From Bin5 sp965200615 (GTDB lineage: Bacteria; Chloroflexota; Anaerolineae; Caldilineales; Caldilineaceae): a stretch of 64,000 nucleotides of DNA. Under the pieces are notes generated by a model. The model was not told the origin of the DNA and searched no databases. It worked only from the letters and a program-made list of their open reading frames with translations. A program made the position numbers and the translations under genes. Shown here one piece after another: positions 46,034-55,829 of this stretch (position 1 is the first letter of the stretch; each line of letters starts with the position of its first letter). Location of the stretch: positions 4,712,001 through 4,776,000 of the forward strand of contig OZ241377.1 of the NCBI GenBank assembly GCA_965200615.1, read 5' to 3'.

Positions 46034-46083
46034 CGTTCAGAACCCCGAGGCTCAACTGTGGGGGGCTGCTAACCCGACATCTG

Positions 46084-46824
46084 TCACTGATCACGATCTG
46101 GCGTCAAGCGGAAACGGTAAAGTTCCTGGTAGGCCTCCTGCGCCTCGGAGAGCAGGCCCTGAAGTTGCGGAGGCGGCGACTCGTCTTTGGGAACGTACGG
46201 GGCGAAGCCGGTTGACTTTTCCACGGCCGCGTACCAGTAGGACGCCCAGATGCCGTCGCTGTCGCGGCGGCCCGGCGGCCAGGAAAGCATCTGCTCGGAG
46301 AAGGGAACTGACACGGCTTCACACAGTAGCGTGAGCGTGCCGCGGGGATCCGCCAGCACGTCCCGGCTGTCGATGACGGGAGGCGTCGAGCCGGAGTTGC
46401 GGCGGACCGTTTCGAACAGCCGCAACAGTTGCGGGAAGCCGAGATCCGACATTGTGGGTTCTGCCCGCACTTTGATGTAAGAGGTGATAACCTCGGCGGG
46501 CGACCGGATCAGAAAGCAGTTTGTCAGCCTGTCCATCCAGTCCAGCTCGATATGGTCCAACATGTGATGGGCCATATGCTTTTGGTACCAGATCGCGGTG
46601 CCTTCGGGCAGGGGGTCTTCGGTCAGGGCGCGAGCGACAGTGCGCCAGTCGGTCTCGTAGCTGTCAATGATTTCGTCGCTCGCTGGGTGATCGATGCCGG
46701 TGACATGCAGGTAATGAGCATAAAACGGCTCGTCGATCACGGTTGTGTCCGAGCGATTTTCCCAGGCACGCATGAGCGCCGTTGAGATGGTGCGCGGCGC
46801 ACACCACATGGCAATTCGAGTCAT
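46084..46824 (-). CDS. Sulfotransferase-like protein
   Basis: The 246-residue protein starts with MWCAPRTISTALMRAW, which resembles the 5' PAPS-binding loop of sulfotransferases. A later CFLIRSPAEVITSYI segment is like the 3' phosphate-binding strand and helix (LIRDPRD...). KHMAHHML may hold the catalytic His. It is shorter than many sulfotransferases. It is codirectional with the class IV aminotransferase-like gene; the pairing suggests a shared substrate, for example an amino alcohol, but this is inference. Confidence 0.72.
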   Translation of the reverse strand: MTRIAMWCAPRTISTALMRAWENRSDTTVIDEPFYAHYLHVTGIDHPASDEIIDSYETDWRTVARALTEDPLPEGTAIWYQKHMAHHMLDHIELDWMDRLTNCFLIRSPAEVITSYIKVRAEPTMSDLGFPQLLRLFETVRRNSGSTPPVIDSRDVLADPRGTLTLLCEAVSVPFSEQMLSWPPGRRDSDGIWASYWYAAVEKSTGFAPYVPKDESPPPQLQGLLSEAQEAYQELYRFRLTPDRDQ

Positions 46825-46880
46825 GTTATTCCTGAAACTGTAGTGGATATGGGTTGGTGATTAACTGTCCGCTGCCATAT

Positions 46881-47609
46881 CTAGCTGCTGACCATGTCCG
46901 TTGTCGCCTTCATCCATCTTGCCAGCGTTTCTGTCAGCAGGCGGAAGCGCCCGAGGATGGCGAGACTGTAGACATCGGAGCTCAGGATTGTATGCGGTTC
47001 ATCCGACTCACCTTCGAGCAGTTCGAGGCGGACGTATCCGCGCCGTGCCTGGCCTCCTGCACCGTTGGCGTCAGTCTCTTGGGGGCCAATGTCGGCAATG
47101 TTGCCATTTATGCCATTTTGAAGGTGCAGGTGGGCGAGATCGCCATTCTGAACGCCAAGAGACGAATCGAATTCGCCATCGAGGGCGGGTGAAGCCAGGA
47201 TGTTCTGCCTCAGACCGTGCTCCTCCTGTTCTCCTCCGATCAGGGAGCCCTTTGTATCCATGAGGCTGACTCCTTCAGGGGAGACGGCGTCCCAATGTGG
47301 GATTCGGGCAGCCTGCTCGGTGGGCTTAACGTCCCGTAAAGGATGCAGGATTGCATGGCGATAACTGACCCGCAATTTACAGGGCTCGGCAGCTTGCCAG
47401 GCAATGACACCGTCGCGTGTCTGGATACAAGCGATCCTGCTTCGTAAATGGAAGCGAAGAGTCACAAGATCATCTGAGTCTACTTCAAGACTTGTCATTT
47501 CACGGCGCAGCTTCCGCGGCAAAGATTCCGACAACTGCGGCAGGGGAGAATCCGCAGGGAAAGCGTAGGAACATATTCGCACGAACTCTCTATCGATCAA
47601 CCTCATCAT
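46881..47609 (-). CDS. Unknown protein coupled to oligopeptidase B
   Basis: The 242-residue frame has no family I recognise. It shows no signal peptide or membrane helix. The first 85 residues look like a compact mixed domain, and the last 50 (RRGYVRLELLEGESDEPHT, then SLAILGRFRLLTETL) look helical. The middle is low in hydrophobic residues and may be a linker. Its ATG overlaps the frame-corrected stop of the upstream oligopeptidase by 4 bases, a sign of real translational coupling. A shadow frame on the plus strand is less likely. Confidence 0.5.
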   Translation of the reverse strand: MMRLIDREFVRICSYAFPADSPLPQLSESLPRKLRREMTSLEVDSDDLVTLRFHLRSRIACIQTRDGVIAWQAAEPCKLRVSYRHAILHPLRDVKPTEQAARIPHWDAVSPEGVSLMDTKGSLIGGEQEEHGLRQNILASPALDGEFDSSLGVQNGDLAHLHLQNGINGNIADIGPQETDANGAGGQARRGYVRLELLEGESDEPHTILSSDVYSLAILGRFRLLTETLARWMKATTDMVSS

Positions 47610-49757
47610 CGTCCACTGCTCCCGTCACTGAGAGAGACAGAACCAGTCGTGTCCAGAATGAATGCGTACTCCAAGGCAACCTCCTCCAGGTAGTCGTAGC
47701 GGCCGGATTTGCTGAAGTGACCGGCCCCCATCTCGGTTTTGAGTAAAAGCGGGTTGTCGTCGGTCTTGCACACCCGATAGTTTGGCCACCCACTTGGCTG
47801 GCTCCCAATATTGCACTCTCGGATCGTTGAGGCCTGCGGTGGCCAGAATGGCCGGGTAGTCCTTGGCCTCGACATTGTCATAAGGTGAATAGCTCATCAT
47901 GTAACGGTAATACTCCGGATCGGCCGGGTTGCCCCACTCCTCCCATTCGATGACAGTCAGGGGGATGCTGGCGTCGAGCATGGTATTGACAACATCGACA
48001 AATGGAACACCGGCAACGACGCCGGCGAACAGATCGGGCCGCATGTTGGTTACTGCGCCCATCAGAAGACCACCGGCGCTGCGCCCGCTGATCACCAGGC
48101 GTGATGGTGACGTGTAACCGCAGTCGATGATCGTCTCTGCGCAGGCAATAAAATCGGAAAAGGTATTCTTCTTTTTGAGATATTTGCCGTCTTCCTTCCA
48201 TTGCCGTCCCATCTCACCGCCGCCGCGAATATGGGTGTAGGCGACGACGAATCCCCGTTGCAGCAGGCTGACCAGGTTGCTGCTGAAGGAGGGATCATAA
48301 CTCATGCCGTAGGAGCCGTAACCGATCAGGAGGCAGGGGTTCTGACTGTCCCTTTTGATGTCAGCCGGGGAGACCAGCGAGACCGGCACACGGACGCCGT
48401 CGGGCGCAGCCGCCCAGATACGTTCGGTCGTGAAGGCCGCCGGGTCGTAGCCTTTCACTTCGTCCTGTTTGCGCAGCGTGCGGTCGCGACTCTCCATTTC
48501 ATAGTCGAAGACCGTCGGCGGGGAGACGAGAGAGGTGTAGCGATAGCGCAACACTTGACTGGTAAATTCAGGATTCTGCCCATGGAAGACCGTATATACC
48601 GGCTCCAACTGTTCGACCCGGTGGGAGGGGGAATCTTCGCCCGCGAAAAAGGTCCCCGTCCGCAGATCCTGAATCCTGATGTGCGTAAGGCCGCTTTCCC
48701 GCTCCCAGACGACCAGGAAGTCCTGAAACGGTTCGATATGGTCCAGCATGACATCGGAAGAATGTGGAATAAGCTCCTGCCAGTTTTCACTGGCGGGCGT
48801 GTCGACCGGCGCAGCCATTACGCGAAAATTCTCCGCCTCCCAGTTCGTAAGAATAAGGAAGCGCTCTTCCCCGCTCCGACTGCGATGGTGGGTGACAAAG
48901 TACTCCATATCCTGCACGCGCGGCTGAATCAGGCGAGGCTGGCCAGCGGGATCTTCGGCGTCTATGGCAAAGACTTCGGTGGTTACGGCGCTGCCGAGAG
49001 CGAAGAAAATATAGCGCTCGCTCTTGGCCTTGTATAGCCTCAGAAAGAAGCGCTCATCCTCCTCGTGGTGGACGACCTCGTCGTCGGAGGGTGCGTCGCC
49101 CAAGCGGTGGCGGTGCAGTTTATAGGGCCTCAGTGCGGGGTCGAGCGTGGTGTAGTAGAGGGTGCGATTGTCGTTTGCCCACTCCAGCCCGTAGTATGTG
49201 TTTTCGATCCGGTCCGGCAGCAGGTCACCGGTCTCCAGGTCTTTAACATGCAGTGTGTAGGTCTCCGACCCGTCGGTGTCGAGAGCGAAGGCGAGAAGGG
49301 AATGATCGGGGCTCACCGCGAAATTCCCCATTCGCAGGTAGTCGCGCCCTTCAGCCTCGACGTTGAGATCTATCAATACCTGTTCCTCGGCGTCCAAGGC
49401 GCCTTTCTTACGGCAGTAGATTCGATACTGCTTGCCCTTCTCTTCGCGGTGATAGTAGAAGTAGCCGTCGTGAGCAACCGGCGCCGATTCGTCGGTCTCC
49501 ATGATGCGGCTTTTCATCTCCTCGTAGAGGGTTTCCTGCAGCGGCTCTGTATGGGCCAGCATTGCTTCGGTGTATCTGTTTTCGGCTTCCAGATAGGCCA
49601 GTACGGCCGGGTTGTCACGTTCTCGCAACCAGTGGTAGCTATCGACGCGTGCATCACCGTGATTGCGGTGGGTGATGGGCTGGACCGGCGCCACCGGGGG
49701 CGACAGGTCTGCTTGTGTTTCTGGCACAGCGGTGTACACGCCAGTCTTGACTGACAT
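47606..49757 (-). pseudogene. ptrB: Oligopeptidase B (protease II), frameshifted near the C-terminus
   Basis: About 660 residues read cleanly as a prolyl-oligopeptidase-family protein: HWLRERDNPAVLAYLEAEN, a seven-bladed propeller, then the hydrolase domain with the Ser in ISGRSAGGLLMG and the Asp in GLNDPRV. At about 47777-47780 (the CTAT of AAACTATCGG on the minus strand) one extra base shifts the frame. The other frame continues KTDDNPLLLKTEMGAGHF, which holds the catalytic His, then EEVALEYAFIL to a stop at 47606. As written, the product lacks that His. It cleaves after basic residues when intact. Confidence 0.85.
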
Positions 49758-49862
49758 TGATTCTCCTCACCTACACTTGTAATTTACTGCACAAGGGGGT
49801 ACTGGCCGACCATTATAATGTATCAATGTAAAAAGCCCTATTTTTGATCGATAGTGAAAAAT

Positions 49863-49891
49863 TTGACAATGAATCGTGCCTCGTGTAGCCT
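49863..49891 (+). promoter_or_regulatory. Candidate promoter for the sugar ABC operon
   Basis: There is a perfect TTGACA, a 17-base spacer and TAGCCT, about 160 bases before the first permease start. The 292-base gap 49758-50049 holds no gene that I can support. Confidence 0.45.
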
Positions 49892-50049
49892 AGCACCGGT
49901 TCCCCAGCCAAGTGGCCCAACCGTACTGACACGGGCGAGCCGCGGGCCCACTGACCAATTCAACCAGCAGTTTGCGACCCAGATTTTTGAAGCGGCTATC
50001 CCCTGTAGCCGTTGTGGGGTATTCCCCGGTGTCCGCAGGAAAGATTTAA

Positions 50050-51063
50050 GTGATCAGCGATAAGCAGTTGGGAAGTCAGGCCTCTACGCCGCCCAGACCG
50101 CGCCAAGCGAAGAAACCGGCGTCGGCAACAGAGCGCGTTATCCACCGGCTGTTCGGCAACCAGCGGGAGTTCAAGACGAATCTTTCGCTGCTGTCGATGT
50201 CACTTCCGGGAATTGTCCTGCTCTTCATTTTTGCCTACTTGCCGATGCTGGGCATCGTCATTGCCTTCAAGGACTATCGCTTCAATCTGGGAATCCTGGG
50301 CAGCGAATGGGTTGGCTTGGAGAACTTCCGCTTTCTCTTCGGAACGGACGCCGCCTTCCGGATCACTCGCAATACGCTACTGATGAATCTCCTGTTCATC
50401 AGCACAACCACGGTCTGCGCGCTGGCCGTTGCCATTCTGATGAATGAAGCCTACCGCAGCCGTATGAGCAAGTACTATCAGACGATGCTGTTTTTCCCCT
50501 ACTTCATTTCCTGGGTGATCGTCAGCTATTTTGTATTTGCTTTTCTCAATGGCCAGACCGGGCTGATCAACCAGTGGATAGACGCTCTGGAGCTGGACCG
50601 AATTGCCTGGTATCGCTCTCCGGAGTACTGGCCCGCCATCCTCGTGCTTGCCAATCTGTGGAACGGCATTGGATTCAGCAGCATCATCTACCTGGCCGGC
50701 ATTCTTGGCATTTCGCCGGAGCTGTTCGAGGCGGCCAAAATCGATGGCGCGGGCAAACTGCAACAGATCCGCTATATCACCTTGCCGATGCTGTACCCGA
50801 TGATCATCATTCTCACTCTGCTTGCGATAGGGCGCATTTTTCACGCCGACTTTGGCCTGTTCTTCTTTCTGCCCCGAGACAATCCGCTGCTCTACTCGAC
50901 CACCGATGTAATCGACACTTTTGTGTATCGGTCTCTGGTCGAACTGGGCGAGATCAGCATGGCAGCCGCAGCCGGATTTTACCAGTCGTTTGTCGGATTT
51001 CTGCTGGTCGTGGGGGCCAATTGGGTCGTCCGCCGGGTAAACGAGGACTACGCGCTGTACTAG
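50050..51063 (+). CDS. ABC transporter permease, LplB type
   Basis: A GTG at 50050, with AGGAAA before it, gives 337 residues. There are six hydrophobic segments after a hydrophilic N-terminus. The EAA loop that contacts the ATPase is EAAKIDGAGKLQQIRYITLP. The FFPYFISWVIVSY and NYEDYALY-like ends match the LplB family for complex sugars. The companion YtcP-type permease and a lipoprotein binding protein follow; no ATPase gene is in the operon, so a shared MsmX-type ATPase is likely. Confidence 0.9.
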   Translation: MISDKQLGSQASTPPRPRQAKKPASATERVIHRLFGNQREFKTNLSLLSMSLPGIVLLFIFAYLPMLGIVIAFKDYRFNLGILGSEWVGLENFRFLFGTDAAFRITRNTLLMNLLFISTTTVCALAVAILMNEAYRSRMSKYYQTMLFFPYFISWVIVSYFVFAFLNGQTGLINQWIDALELDRIAWYRSPEYWPAILVLANLWNGIGFSSIIYLAGILGISPELFEAAKIDGAGKLQQIRYITLPMLYPMIIILTLLAIGRIFHADFGLFFFLPRDNPLLYSTTDVIDTFVYRSLVELGEISMAAAAGFYQSFVGFLLVVGANWVVRRVNEDYALY

Positions 51064-51075
51064 GATTCCGCCGTC

Positions 51076-51984
51076 ATGACCGTTACGACCACCGGCCAGC
51101 CAGCGCCGCTCAACCGCTACCGGGTACAGGCGTACTTGGGCAGGTTCGCGGTCCACACAGTGCTGACGCTGGTCGGCTTGACCTGCCTGATTCCGCTCAT
51201 CCTTGTAGTCAGCATTTCGCTTTCGGACGAACTGCGACTTGCGAAAGAAGGCTACCGGCTTCTGCCGGTTGGCTTTACGACTTTCGCCTACGAGTACATC
51301 CTGCAGGAGCCGGGACAGATTCTGCGGGCGTACGCGGTGACGGCATTTGTAACCGCATTCGGAACGGTCGCAGGGCTGTTGGTCTGCTCCCTGCTGGCGT
51401 GGCCGCTGGCGCGCAAAGATTTTCGTCTGCGGGGCCCGCTGTCCTTCTACGTCTTTTTCACGCTGCTTTTCAACGGCGGCATGGTTCCCTTCTATATCCT
51501 GGTTACCCGTTACCTGGGTCTGAAGGACAATATCTTTGTCCTGATATTGCCATATATGGTCACAGCCTGGTATGTGCTGATCATACGGACCTCCTTTGCC
51601 CAACTGCCGACGGAGTTGCTCGACGCGGCCCGGATTGACGGCGCCGGCGAATGGCGGATTTTCTTCCGGATCGTTGTGCCGCTCTCCAAGCCGGTGCTGG
51701 CTACCATCGGACTCTTTTTTGTGCTGCGTTACTGGAACGACTGGTTTCTGGCGCTGTTGTTTATCGACGACAGCTCGATGTATCCGCTCCAGTATCTGCT
51801 CTACGTGCTGATGGCCAACATCAATATAATGGCGGCCAACCCGCAGACGACCGGCATGCCGATCCCGACGCTTTCGGCGCGCATGGCGATGGCCGTATTG
51901 GCTTTCGGGCCGGCGCTCTTTACATTCTTGCTGCTGCAGAAATACTTCGTCCGCGGCATTACTATCGGTGGGCTGAAAGGATAG
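51076..51984 (+). CDS. ABC transporter permease, YtcP/LplC type
   Basis: The 302-residue protein has six helices and the EAA loop DAARIDGAGEWRIFFRIVVPLSKPVLA. The LFFVLRYWNDWFLALLFI and C-terminal QKYFVRGITIGGLKG are typical of the second permease of complex-sugar importers. It starts 12 bases after the first permease stop. Confidence 0.9.
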   Translation: MTVTTTGQPAPLNRYRVQAYLGRFAVHTVLTLVGLTCLIPLILVVSISLSDELRLAKEGYRLLPVGFTTFAYEYILQEPGQILRAYAVTAFVTAFGTVAGLLVCSLLAWPLARKDFRLRGPLSFYVFFTLLFNGGMVPFYILVTRYLGLKDNIFVLILPYMVTAWYVLIIRTSFAQLPTELLDAARIDGAGEWRIFFRIVVPLSKPVLATIGLFFVLRYWNDWFLALLFIDDSSMYPLQYLLYVLMANINIMAANPQTTGMPIPTLSARMAMAVLAFGPALFTFLLLQKYFVRGITIGGLKG

Positions 51985-52136
51985 CGTAGATCGAGACGTC
52001 CTCACTTCCATGAAGTTCGCGGATGAACCAATTATGGAGACTTTCGACGACGGAAAGTAACCCTCACCCTCTACCATAAGCCACTTTCGAGCACAGGTTT
52101 ATCAACGTTCTGTTCAATCAAAAGGAGAAGACTCAA

Positions 52137-53675
52137 ATGAACCGACAACGTGTTTTGGGCGTGCTCAGCGTTTTGCTGGTCGCGTCACTGATACTTACGG
52201 CCTGCCCGGCGCCCGCGCCGTCAGATTCTTCGGCGGAAGATGGCCAGCAGGCCGCCGCGCCTTCGCCAGCCGAAGGACTGGTGAATATCACTTACTCTTA
52301 TGGCAGCCGCGGCATACCGGCGGACCTGCAGATGGTGGAGGATGCGATGAATGAAGTCCTCCACGAGAAGATCGGCGTACACCTGACCCTGGAACCGATC
52401 GACTTCGGCGCATTCAACGATAAAATGCAGTTGCGCCTGTCTGCGGGTGAAGAGTGCGATATCATTTTCACGGCGCCCTGGATCAACAGTTACGCCAACA
52501 ATGTCGCCAACGGTGTGCTGGCGCCGCTGGATGATCTGCTGCTCAATCATGCGCCTGGCCTGTGGGGCAGCATGCCGCCAACGACCTGGGACGCGGCTCG
52601 CGTCAACGGTGTCATCTATGGCGTCATAAATCAGCAGATATTCCCCAAGCCTTGGGGCGTCCATCCACGCAAGGATTTGGCTGAGAAGTACGGACTGGAT
52701 CTGGACTCCGTGACGAAGTGGGAAGATATGGAGCCCTGGTTGGCTGACGTGCGTGACGGCGAAGGCATCACGCCTGTTTTCGTTGCTGCGCCGGGACGGG
52801 GTCTCTTCCTTTCGCAGTACTACGGCTTCGACCCTCTGGATGACGGCATCCAATTCCTGGGCATGAAGGCTGACGACGAGACCCTGACCGCCGTCAATAT
52901 GGTGGAAACGGTCGAATTTCAGATGGCGGCCGATTCGACCAAACGCTGGGTGGATGAAGGTTATATGCCTCTTGAGCCGTTGCCCAATGACGAAGCTCGA
53001 TCTGCGTTCCGTGCCGGTCAGTATGCAATGGGTTATCATGTGGAAAAGCCGGGGAACGACGTTGAGGCGCAGAACGCATACGGTTTCGAATTCCTGAGCA
53101 AGAGCCTGACAGTCCCGCTGATTCTGGACACCGCCGGTGCTACCGCGACAATGAACGCGATCTGCGCCACCTCCAAGAATCCGGGCAAGGCGATGGAGGT
53201 GTTGGAGGAGTTCAACACCAATGCCTATATCTACAACCTGCTTTCGCGCGGCATTGAGGGCGTGCATTGGGTCTGGGAAGATGAGGCCAACCAGGTTATG
53301 CGTTTCCCGGATGGTGTGGACGGCAACACGAGCACATACAATCCGAATACGGACTGGATGTTCGGCAATCAGTTCAACGCCTACTATCGTGACGCCAAGC
53401 AGGTCGGGGCGTGGGAAGCGACCAAGGAGATGAACGACACGGCCTTCCCGTCCGAAGCGTTGGGCTTCGTGGTGGACCGCGAACCGATCAAGACGGAGAT
53501 TGCCCAGACGTCGGCCGTCTATAACGAGTTTGTTCTGCCGATCCAGTACGGCTGGGTCGCCTATGAGGATGGCGCGGCCGAGGCTATCGAGAAGCTGAAC
53601 GAGGCCGGCGCCCAGGCCATCATCAATGAAGTGAACCGCCAACTGCAGGAATGGCGGGCGAAGAATCCACGGTAA
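52137..53675 (+). CDS. Lipoprotein solute-binding protein (LipO/DUF3502 type)
   Basis: The 512-residue protein starts with a lipobox (SLILTACPAP), so it is tethered to the membrane outer face. It is a two-lobe family 1 binding protein. Its last 140 residues have the DUF3502 pattern, with the PIKTEIAQTSAVYNEFVLPI segment and a helical end. It feeds the two permeases upstream, probably with an oligosaccharide or uronide; the ligand is not known. Confidence 0.88.
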   Translation: MNRQRVLGVLSVLLVASLILTACPAPAPSDSSAEDGQQAAAPSPAEGLVNITYSYGSRGIPADLQMVEDAMNEVLHEKIGVHLTLEPIDFGAFNDKMQLRLSAGEECDIIFTAPWINSYANNVANGVLAPLDDLLLNHAPGLWGSMPPTTWDAARVNGVIYGVINQQIFPKPWGVHPRKDLAEKYGLDLDSVTKWEDMEPWLADVRDGEGITPVFVAAPGRGLFLSQYYGFDPLDDGIQFLGMKADDETLTAVNMVETVEFQMAADSTKRWVDEGYMPLEPLPNDEARSAFRAGQYAMGYHVEKPGNDVEAQNAYGFEFLSKSLTVPLILDTAGATATMNAICATSKNPGKAMEVLEEFNTNAYIYNLLSRGIEGVHWVWEDEANQVMRFPDGVDGNTSTYNPNTDWMFGNQFNAYYRDAKQVGAWEATKEMNDTAFPSEALGFVVDREPIKTEIAQTSAVYNEFVLPIQYGWVAYEDGAAEAIEKLNEAGAQAIINEVNRQLQEWRAKNPR

Positions 53676-53843
53676 CGGCGAGCGTATTTCAGTAGAAGGT
53701 CTTACCGATGCACCAGTCGCGTTCTGCCGCTGCGCCGGCATATTGCCAGACGCTGGCGCGCGGCGGTGAACGCAGAACTGTCGCCGGTGGAATGTCTGCC
53801 GGCGGCATTCTGATAGATACAAACCCACGCACACACAAGAGAG

Positions 53844-55829
53844 GTGAGCCTCGTGCTTACACTCACTGCCAGCGTCCCTCTTGATGCGCCGCCCGCATGG
53901 GCCGTGATGGAGCGGGCGCTTTTTGATCTGATGGACAAGTCCGTTCAACCCTTTTTGGAGAAGTACACAAGGCCCGACGGGACGTTGATCTGGGCCGACA
54001 GGTGGAGTGACTCACGCGACGGCGCCGATGATTTCTACGAAAGCTCATACAACTGGCCCCTCTACTACCTGCTCGGGGGCGGCGATCACCTGCTCACACA
54101 GGGGCAGCGCCAGTGGGACGCTATCACGAGACAGCTAGAGGAATTCGGGCCGGTGCTGGACGAGTATGAACGGGGCTATGACCAGTTTCACCAAAGCGAG
54201 AGCTACATCTACTTCTACTTTCTCTGTCTTGCGGACCCGACCAATGAGCGCAATCGCGAGCGAGCGGTTCGGTTTGCCGGCCTGTATCTGGACGAGAACC
54301 CGGATGCGCCCAACTACGATCCCGAGCACAAGTTGATCAGGGCGCCGCATAACGGCAGCGGCGGCCCCCGCTGGGGCTTTACGGACAGCTCGGAGCCAAG
54401 TTACGGTTGGAGCGCGACGATGCGCACGTATGGCCTCCCTTATACCGACATTGAGGGCGTTCGCGAATACGACGATTTGAAAGACCCGGCCCTGTCGCGG
54501 CGCATGGGGGAGGCGATGCAGGAGCGAATGGGCAAGGGGGACGTAGCCGGGAATCTGATGGTAACGAGTCTGATTGCAAACGCCTTTTTGCTCACCGGCG
54601 AGGAGAAGTACCGGCGCTGGATCGTCGAGTACGTGGACGCCTGGCGAGAGCGGGCTGCAGGCAGTTCACCCGCGGCGGAGCAGTCCAGACAGTTGGCGCG
54701 GCCGAAACCCGACGGCCTGCTGCCGGACAACGTGGGGCTGTCCGGGGAGGTCGGCGAGTATATGGACGGACGCTGGTACGGCGGTCTTTACGGCTGGAGT
54801 TGGCCGCACGGCTATTACAATATTGGCATGGCCGCGACCGTCAGCGGCGGCAACGCCTTTCTGCTCACCGGCGACAAGGGGTATCTGCAACTGGCCAACG
54901 ACCAGTATGACGCCATCTGGGATTTGGGCGAGATGCGGAGTCCTCGCGGCGAAGAGATGAGCTTGCGAAGCCACTGGGTGGACCAGCTGGACGACGAAGA
55001 GGAAGGGATCTTTGTCGTCCCCTACCGGCACAACGACGAGGGCTGGTTCGACTATCAGCCGATGTCGCCGGTCTATCCCGCGGCAGTGTGGAATATGACG
55101 ATGGATCCCGCCGACTGGGAGCGGATCGAGGCGCTGCGACGGGTGGAAAAGTACGACTGGCGCCGCGTTCAGGGTTTCCGCAACAAGGAGGACAACGGCC
55201 ACGAACAACCCTGGCTGCGGTTCCTGGCCGGAGACAACCCCGACTATCCTGAGCAGATGCTGGCCTCTACGTACGGGCAGGTCTGCCGCCGGCTGGCGTT
55301 GATCCGGGAAGACGAGGAGGACCTGACGCAGGTATACATCCACCACTGGCAACAGCTCAACCCCGTCATCACGGAGGCGCTGGTGCAGCTAACGCTGGGC
55401 GCGCCGCAGATCATCTACAACGGCGGGCTGCTGCACTGCCGGCTGCGCTATTACGACGCAGATCGCAAGCGGCCGGGGCTGCCAGCGGACGTCGCTGCAC
55501 TTGTATCGCGTCTGGAGGCGGACCGAACAGTAGTGGAGCTGGTCAATCTGAGCCCGTACGCGACGCGTACCGCGCTATTGCAGGCGGGCGGTTTCGGTGA
55601 ACACCGCTTTGAGGCTGTCCGCTATACGAAACGTACTGGCAGTTACCCAGGCCAACAACAAGCCTACCAGTCGCCTGAGGTCGAGCATACGACCGAGGAG
55701 GAGAAAGTCGACGACGTCTACCTGCAGGTTGAACTCCCGCCGGCGACGCAGATTGAATTGGATATCACGACGGCCCGCTACGTCAACGAGCCTTCGTACA
55801 ACTTGCCCTGGCGCAGGGGATCCCGATGA
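53844..55829 (+). CDS. Unknown protein, predicted alpha/alpha-barrel, in a sugar operon
   Basis: The 661-residue protein has no signal peptide. Repeated helical pairs rich in Trp, Tyr and Asp suggest an alpha/alpha toroid like those of glycoside hydrolases and polysaccharide lyases: ESSYNWPLYYLLGGGDHLL, YGLYGWSWPHGYYNIG-like text at about 310-325, and NAFLLTGDKGYLQLAND. The last 120 residues form a small beta domain. A GTG start is used; another GTG three codons on is possible. It overlaps the next gene's ATG by 4 bases. It may debranch or cleave the imported sugar, which is inference. Confidence 0.7.
   Translation: MSLVLTLTASVPLDAPPAWAVMERALFDLMDKSVQPFLEKYTRPDGTLIWADRWSDSRDGADDFYESSYNWPLYYLLGGGDHLLTQGQRQWDAITRQLEEFGPVLDEYERGYDQFHQSESYIYFYFLCLADPTNERNRERAVRFAGLYLDENPDAPNYDPEHKLIRAPHNGSGGPRWGFTDSSEPSYGWSATMRTYGLPYTDIEGVREYDDLKDPALSRRMGEAMQERMGKGDVAGNLMVTSLIANAFLLTGEEKYRRWIVEYVDAWRERAAGSSPAAEQSRQLARPKPDGLLPDNVGLSGEVGEYMDGRWYGGLYGWSWPHGYYNIGMAATVSGGNAFLLTGDKGYLQLANDQYDAIWDLGEMRSPRGEEMSLRSHWVDQLDDEEEGIFVVPYRHNDEGWFDYQPMSPVYPAAVWNMTMDPADWERIEALRRVEKYDWRRVQGFRNKEDNGHEQPWLRFLAGDNPDYPEQMLASTYGQVCRRLALIREDEEDLTQVYIHHWQQLNPVITEALVQLTLGAPQIIYNGGLLHCRLRYYDADRKRPGLPADVAALVSRLEADRTVVELVNLSPYATRTALLQAGGFGEHRFEAVRYTKRTGSYPGQQQAYQSPEVEHTTEEEKVDDVYLQVELPPATQIELDITTARYVNEPSYNLPWRRGSR

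Noticed and set aside
50377..53948. Two long minus-strand frames opposite the ABC transporter genes
   Set aside because: The plus-strand permeases and lipoprotein have clear family motifs and spacing; the opposite frames have none.
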